The translations under genes and the position numbers were made by a program. From Lichenicola sp964245345 (GTDB lineage Bacteria > Pseudomonadota > Alphaproteobacteria > Acetobacterales > Acetobacteraceae): 8,054 nt of DNA. Below the pieces are notes generated by a model. That model ran no database searches. It was not told the DNA's origin and was given only the letters and a program-made list of their open reading frames with translations. Location of the stretch: the NCBI GenBank assembly GCA_964245345.1, contig CAXTMS010000155.1, positions 1 through 8,054 on the forward strand, in the 5' to 3' direction. Below, piece after piece: positions 5,005 through 8,054 of the stretch (positions within the stretch are counted from its first letter, which is position 1; each line of letters opens with the position of its first letter).

Positions 5005-5238
5005 TTACTGCGTCGTCGCTCCACCCCGATTTACGAACTCGAAGATGGCCATGTTGATCATGGCTGCGCGGCTCTGCCCACGTTGGGCAGCGTAATCATC
5101 CACCTTAGCAAGCAGGTCTGGCGCAATTGTCAGGGTAATTTGTTCCTTTTTCCCCTTCCGTACCCCCTTCCTGGGTGCGTCAGGGGCTCCCTGGACGAAA
5201 GCATCCGCCGAATGCGCTTTAGGTCTAGTAATAGCCAT
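5005..5238 (-). CDS. Ribbon-helix-helix partition protein (ParG/CopG-like)
   Basis: 77 residues, the size of ParG-type centromere-binding proteins (about 70-80). A basic, flexible N-terminus (residues 1-31, rich in K/R, reminiscent of the ParG tail that stimulates its ATPase) leads into the DNA-contacting strand EQITLTIA (32-39). Helices DLLAKVDDYAAQRG (41-54) and SRAAMINMAIFEFVN (56-70) complete the fold. It starts 17 bases after the parA stop codon, so the pair forms one operon in parF-parG order (type Ib). The CATATCA-ACC-TGATATT repeat right before its start resembles repeats before parA, suggesting autoregulation. It would act as a dimer on operator and centromere DNA and recruit ParA. 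The exact subfamily cannot be set by eye. Confidence 0.82.
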   Translation of the reverse strand: MAITRPKAHSADAFVQGAPDAPRKGVRKGKKEQITLTIAPDLLAKVDDYAAQRGQSRAAMINMAIFEFVNRGGATTQ

Positions 5239-5240
5239 TG

Positions 5241-5257
5241 CATATCAACCTGATATT
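5241..5257. promoter_or_regulatory. Inverted repeat between parA and the RHH gene
   Basis: CATATCA (5241-5247) and TGATATT (5251-5257), separated by ACC, are near-perfect inverted repeats. They match the TGATATG/CATATCA elements before parA (5933-5962). On the minus strand the site contains AGG before the RHH start, so repressor and ribosome binding may overlap. Confidence 0.45.
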
Positions 5258-5930
5258 AAGCCAATGCGCTTAGCGCATTGGTATGATCGTCAAATACGAT
5301 GGATATGAGTGTCGCCAACTCAGCGGATGCCTTGGCATCGCGGGATGGCAGATCATCGACCCAACGACCTTGGCCTGATGCGTTCGCAAAGGCTTTGCGA
5401 CGCCGGAGAGGAGCGTCAAGAAGCTCCAGCTGGGGAAAATCGAGCAGCGCTTCAGCCGCCTCTCGGTTGTCTAAGCCGCCATTTACCGGATCAGCGCAGT
5501 TGAGGATCGCGTACGCTGTAAGTCCGTCACGTACCGAGCGTGCTTCCTCGACCAGTTTCGAGATGTGAGTCAGAGCCCACACGTCAAACGAACGAGGCTG
5601 GAAAGGTACTAGAAGCACGTCAGACAGGGTGAGCGCAGCTCGCAAGGCCGAACTGTCTTGCCCACCTACGTCGATAACGACGTCGTCATACCGACCAGCC
5701 TGATGCTGAACCTGCTGACGAAGCTTAGGACCGTCGAAGTATTGCGAGCATGCGATAGCCGGCTTCCGATCTTCGTCCGCGCGAATCGATACAGCCGTAA
5801 GGGCCGTGCCTTGTCGGTCGCCGTCGACCAACCAGACATCGCGACCAGCATGAGCTCGGGCTAGCGCGAGCTGAACAGCAAGAGTGGTCTTGCCCACACC
5901 ACCCTTGGTGTTCCCTACCGTTAGTATCAT
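5256..5930 (-). CDS. parA: ParA/ParF-family partition ATPase
   Basis: 224 residues from the ATG at 5930-5928. This start puts the deviant Walker A box KGGVGKT at residues 9-15 (signature lysine K9, catalytic K14), as in short ParF-type ParA proteins. Walker A' is LVDGDRQGT (D38) and Walker B is DDVVIDVGG (D87). The open frame reaches 28 codons further upstream but those residues do not look like family sequence and lie across the repeat cluster. There is no N-terminal helix-turn-helix, so it is a type Ib ATPase. It binds non-specific DNA with ATP and moves plasmid copies to daughter cells with the RHH protein encoded next. GC content is visibly lower than in rsr/rtcB, consistent with a separate origin for this module. 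Confidence 0.9.
   Translation of the reverse strand: MILTVGNTKGGVGKTTLAVQLALARAHAGRDVWLVDGDRQGTALTAVSIRADEDRKPAIACSQYFDGPKLRQQVQHQAGRYDDVVIDVGGQDSSALRAALTLSDVLLVPFQPRSFDVWALTHISKLVEEARSVRDGLTAYAILNCADPVNGGLDNREAAEALLDFPQLELLDAPLRRRKAFANASGQGRWVDDLPSRDAKASAELATLISIVFDDHTNALSALA
5261..5281. repeat. Palindrome in the last codons of parA
   Basis: CCAATGCGC (5261-5269) and GCGCATTGG (5273-5281) are exact inverted repeats around TTA. The palindrome encodes the C-terminal residues NALSALA of ParA. As RNA it forms a stable hairpin just before the parA stop and could set the parA to RHH expression ratio. No T-tract follows. Confidence 0.45.
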
Positions 5931-5980
5931 CCTGATATGCCTTTGATATGAAAAACATATCATCCAGAAGTTAGGATGAT
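5925..5980. repeat. Repeat cluster upstream of parA: candidate centromere/operator
   Basis: TATCATCC occurs at 5925-5932 and 5958-5965 and, inverted, as GGATGAT at 5974-5980. TGATATG occurs at 5933-5939 and 5944-5950, with CATATCA at 5956-5962. Clusters of short direct and inverted repeats before parA are typical binding sites for ribbon-helix-helix partition proteins. The first repeats overlap the parA start codon and its AGG ribosome site, giving a simple route to autorepression. Confidence 0.6.
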
Positions 5981-6122
5981 GTCCAGCTGATTGTAATCTA
6001 GCCGGCCGTTGCAAGGCGGAGCATCGTTCTTGGCCATCTCAAACAGCTCAAATTCCTCAAGCGATGCGGTACGTGTACCACCACCGCTCCTTCATCTCGG
6101 AATGAGATGAAAAAGATGTCTG
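5981..6122. other. Intergenic region with two palindromes, possible origin or operator DNA
   Basis: No convincing gene. TTCATCTC (6091-6098) and GAGATGAA (6104-6111) form a perfect 8-base inverted repeat around GGAAT. GGTAC (6068-6072) and GTACC (6075-6079) form a smaller one around GT. The stretch lies between parA and the helix-turn-helix gene, where a plasmid origin, incompatibility site or operators would be expected. No DnaA box or tandem iterons were recognised. Confidence 0.35.
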
Positions 6123-6150
6123 TTCACAATCATCTTAATATCAATGTAAT
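6123..6150 (+). promoter_or_regulatory. Candidate promoter for the helix-turn-helix gene
   Basis: TTCACA (6123-6128) and TGTAAT (6145-6150) have a 16-base spacer. Between them ATCATCTTAATAT (6129-6141) matches the ATCATCCTGATAT operator before parA (5926-5938) at 11 of 13 positions, so the partition repressor might also act here. A leader of about 290 bases would precede the start codon. Confidence 0.35.
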
Positions 6151-6277
6151 TGGCTATTGGGATGGCAGGAATAAGCTCTTTCAATGCGTTGCGTGCTCTT
6201 CCTGAGACGTACACTGTCAAGAGGCCGAGACCAATCGGTAACCAAGGCTGAGAGGCCATCCCGTGACCTAGAAATGC

Positions 6278-6374
6278 GAAAGGCCGCCTCGAAAGGCGGC
6301 CCCCACATCGGCAAAGCCGAGAGCATCAACAACTTGGCGGTTTTGATTCTCTCGCATGCTCCCGTTTTTTGCAA
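6278..6374 (-). ncRNA. Candidate counter-transcribed RNA in the leader of the HTH gene
   Basis: On the minus strand TTGCAA (6374-6369) and GAGAAT (6351-6346) are 17 bases apart, giving a start near 6339. About 40 bases on, an 8-pair hairpin (AGGCGGCC 6294-6301 with GGCCGCCT 6282-6289, loop bases 6290-6293) is followed by TTTCGC, a plausible terminator. An RNA of about 60 bases antisense to the leader is the usual copy-number control of many plasmid rep genes. The call rests on consensus matches and position. Confidence 0.35.
6282..6301 (-). terminator. GC-rich hairpin with T-tract on the minus strand
   Basis: GGCCGCCT and AGGCGGCC pair perfectly around a 4-base loop, and the minus-strand read continues TTTCGCATTT. 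It could end the candidate antisense RNA, or act in the plus-strand leader as an attenuator. The rest of the 6151-6450 leader shows no convincing gene: the frame is open from an ATG at 6184, but the sequence before 6451 does not resemble the downstream protein family. Confidence 0.5.
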
Positions 6375-6450
6375 GCTTCGCCTTGCCACGGGATTGTTTT
6401 GCCTAGCGGGTGCCCGATCTGACGGTGCGGCCATCGCCAGGAGACTGACG

Positions 6451-7083
6451 ATGACAGGCAAGCTGTTGGGACGGATCAGCCGTCCCAAGCGCGAGAAGGT
6501 GTTCGGCGAGGGCAAAACGATCCCGCTCGACCGCAACGCCAAGGCCCGGATCTGGGCCTACGCGCTGGCCCGCACCGCGAAGCTGCGCCGCCCTGGCCAG
6601 CACCGCGGGCCTTTGACCCGGGCCATGCTGGACGTGCTGCAGACGCTGCTCTGGGGGTTCCACAACGGGATCAGCGGCCGGTGCTTCCCCTCCTATGAGC
6701 GGATTGCTGACCGTGCCCGCGTGCATCGGTCCACCGTGGCCCGGGCAATCATCGCCCTCGAGCAGCAAGGCGTGTTGACCTGGGAGAACCGCCTGGTGCA
6801 CCAGCGCATGGCGATCCCAGGCCTGTTTGGCCCGCAGTGGGTGATGGTGCCCGTGCGCACCTCCAACGCCTACCGCTTCTACGACTATCGCCGGGATGTC
6901 TTCGGCCGGCCGGTCGATCTGCCTTCTTCTCCTAAGTCGCAGAACTCGACTGGAACCATACTTCAAGAAAATCAGAAGCTTGCTCATGAACAAACGGAGC
7001 GCGGAGCGAGTGTGCCTCTCGATCCAGGCCATCCGCTCGAGGCCGCCTTGCTGAGACTGGAGCAGGCCATGACCCGTGTCTGA
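6451..7083 (+). CDS. Plasmid-type winged helix-turn-helix protein, possible replication protein
   Basis: 210 residues from the ATG at 6451, which has a clear AGGAG (6439-6443) 7 bases upstream. A basic N-terminus (KLLGRISRPKREK) is followed by LDRNAKARIWAYALARTAK (27-45) and a helical section RAMLDVLQTLLWGFHNGISG (57-76). The winged helix follows: FPSYERIADRARVH, RSTVARAIIALEQQG and VLTWENR (79-114). The C-terminus (about 155-210) is polar with a final helix (LEAALLRLEQAM). I recognise the central pattern from helix-turn-helix proteins carried on alphaproteobacterial plasmids and integrative elements, where the function is mostly unproven; replication initiation or transcription control are the main options. 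Position after a partition locus, plus a long structured leader, favours replication. Confidence 0.72.
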   Translation: MTGKLLGRISRPKREKVFGEGKTIPLDRNAKARIWAYALARTAKLRRPGQHRGPLTRAMLDVLQTLLWGFHNGISGRCFPSYERIADRARVHRSTVARAIIALEQQGVLTWENRLVHQRMAIPGLFGPQWVMVPVRTSNAYRFYDYRRDVFGRPVDLPSSPKSQNSTGTILQENQKLAHEQTERGASVPLDPGHPLEAALLRLEQAMTRV

Positions 7084-7099
7084 GCAAATCAAGAGCGAG

Positions 7100-7113
7100 G
7101 CAGGCGAGCCTGC
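7100..7113. repeat. Small hairpin between convergent genes
   Basis: GCAGG (7100-7104) pairs with CCTGC (7109-7113) around a 4-base loop in the 72-base gap between the HTH gene and clpS. No T-tract follows in either direction, so it is at most a weak terminator. Confidence 0.25.
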
Positions 7114-7155
7114 TCTCCCGGACGAGGCTCGCGTCGTGCAGGAGCAGCTTCGGCC

Positions 7156-7461
7156 CTATTCCTCGGGCTCGGTGGTGAACAGCAGCGGGTAGCCCTTCTT
7201 GCGTGCCATGTCGGTCGCAGTGGTGGCCTTTGTTTCGGCCACCTCCTGCGTGAACACCGCCACCACGCACACCCCACGCTGATGCGCCGTCATCATCACC
7301 CGGCTGGCCTGTCCCTCGTCCATCCGGAACTCCGCCTTTAGCACCAGGACCACGAACTCGCGCGGCGTGAAGTCGTCGTTGACCAGCATCACCTTGTGCA
7401 GCCGTGGCCGCTCGACTTTGAGCTCAAGCTGGACGCGGGGAGGGGCAATGGTCTCAGGCAT
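7156..7461 (-). CDS. clpS: ClpS-type N-degron adaptor of ClpAP
   Basis: 101 residues, normal for ClpS. After a flexible N-terminus (1-22) come KVMLVNDDFTPREFVVLVL (23-41, with N28, D29, D30 of the N-degron pocket), MMTAHQRG (56-63, with H60) and VAVFTQEVAETK (67-78), ending YPLLFTTEPEE. Known role: ClpS binds proteins with bulky hydrophobic N-terminal residues and passes them to ClpA/ClpP. The start is set by AAGGAG (minus strand, 7474-7469) 7 bases upstream. The position of the gate residue Met40 of E. coli ClpS (TPMEF) is arginine here (TPREF, R34), which suggests an accessory ClpS2-like form with altered substrate choice. It starts 26 bases after the helicase gene and is probably co-transcribed with it. 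Confidence 0.93.
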   Translation of the reverse strand: MPETIAPPRVQLELKVERPRLHKVMLVNDDFTPREFVVLVLKAEFRMDEGQASRVMMTAHQRGVCVVAVFTQEVAETKATTATDMARKKGYPLLFTTEPEE

Positions 7462-7487
7462 CGGCTGTCTCCTTGGCAGGATCGCCG

Positions 7488-8054
7488 TCAGGCGGTGGCT
7501 TGGGAGCCGATCCTGATAGATGACCCTTGGCTGCCTGCCTGCAACCACTCCCGCAGCTTGGACCAGCGTCTGCGGGCATTGCCGTTCCTGACCGCCATGG
7601 CCAGCGCCTTGCGCTGCCCGACCAGCACCACCAGCCGCTTGCCGCGGGTGACCCCGGTGTAGAGCAGGTTGCGCGCCAGCATGGCGTAGTGCTGCGTCGC
7701 CAGCGGGATCACCACCACCGGATACTCCGACCCCTGCGCCTTGTGGATCGTGGTCGCATACGCCAGCACCAGCTCGTCCAGCTCCCCGAAGCCATACTCC
7801 ACCGCACGACCCTCGAAGCTGACGCTCAGCGTGCCTTCCTCCATGTCGATGGCGTTGATGATGCCAAGGTCGCCGTTGAACACGTCGCGCTCGTAGTCGT
7901 TGGCCACCTGCATTACCTTGTCCCCCGCGCAGAAGGTCCAGCCGAACCGCTCCACCCGCCGCTCGCCCGGCGGGTTCAGCGCCTGCTGCAGCTCCATGTT
8001 CAGCGTCCGGGCCCCCAGGCTGCCCCGGTTCATCGGGCACAGCACCTGCACGTC
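7488..8054 (-). CDS. RecD-like DNA helicase, C-terminal 188 residues only
   Basis: The frame is open to the window edge and ends at TGA (7490-7488); the N-terminal helicase core lies outside. Visible parts fit the C-terminal superfamily-1B region of RecD/RecD2 (UvrD_C_2-like): QVLCPMNRGSLGARTLN, GDKVMQVANDYERDVFNGDLG, motif V as TTIHKAQGSEYPVVVIPL, and motif VI as LLYTGVTRGKRLVVLVG. The enzyme would unwind DNA 5' to 3' with ATP. Its last residues are basic and low in conservation. RecD2 proteins usually exceed 700 residues, so most is missing here. Followed closely by clpS. RecD2 and a conjugative or RecD-like relative cannot be separated on this fragment. Confidence 0.88.
   Translation of the reverse strand, partial: DVQVLCPMNRGSLGARTLNMELQQALNPPGERRVERFGWTFCAGDKVMQVANDYERDVFNGDLGIINAIDMEEGTLSVSFEGRAVEYGFGELDELVLAYATTIHKAQGSEYPVVVIPLATQHYAMLARNLLYTGVTRGKRLVVLVGQRKALAMAVRNGNARRRWSKLREWLQAGSQGSSIRIGSQATA

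Noticed and set aside
6184..6450. Upstream start at 6184 for the HTH protein
   Set aside because: The extra 89 residues do not resemble the family, include the hairpin and antisense promoter region, and the ATG at 6451 has a much better ribosome site.
7462..8040. Extension of the clpS frame upstream through the helicase gene (294 codons in all)
   Set aside because: Only the last 101 residues match ClpS, and AAGGAG sits just before that Met; the rest is low-complexity sequence in the wrong frame of the helicase gene.
1..8054. CRISPR array or insertion sequence
   Set aside because: No regularly spaced direct repeats of 25-40 bases, no transposase and no matched terminal inverted repeats with target duplications were seen.

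Overview
The window is GC-rich and its proteins look alphaproteobacterial, probably Acetobacteraceae-like. That is judged from an XRE regulator family, a plasmid helix-turn-helix protein and a ClpS form that I associate with such genomes; no database search was possible. Partition, recombinase and replication-type genes in the right half suggest a plasmid, chromid or integrated plasmid-like element.

Left half (1-3968): an RNA repair / RNA quality-control locus. A divergent, incomplete XRE-type repressor gene (1-216, minus) faces a promoter region with two palindromes. On the plus strand, about 600 bases without a protein gene hold what I read as four tandem Y RNAs (about 283-352, 361-463, 473-608 and 754-857). 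They are followed by rsr (Ro60/TROVE protein, 878-2503), an intergenic terminator hairpin, and an rtcB-family RNA ligase gene (2582-3925). All four RNAs share a Ro60-binding stem signature: CGG-GCCGR on the 5' strand and CATGN-CCG on the 3' strand. The third carries a full circularly permuted tRNA mimic in the order T-arm, acceptor stem, D-arm. The second and fourth carry a reduced T-arm plus acceptor module, and the first carries none.

Middle (3969-4954): a hairpin, a short inverted repeat with a 2-base core, a possible 52-residue protein, and a small serine recombinase overlapping it by a GTGA junction.

Right half (5005-8054): a ParA / ribbon-helix-helix partition pair on the minus strand with candidate operator/centromere repeats upstream; a plus-strand helix-turn-helix protein, possibly a replication protein, whose leader may encode a counter-transcribed RNA; then, on the minus strand, clpS and the C-terminal part of a RecD-like helicase.

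How the parts may work together (inference): Ro60 bound to Y RNAs can tether a nuclease to structured RNA, and RtcB can rejoin cleaved RNA ends, so the left half would sort damaged RNA between decay and repair. The XRE protein would take the regulatory place that RtcR has in enterobacterial rsr-rtcBA operons. The right half would maintain the replicon that carries the locus.
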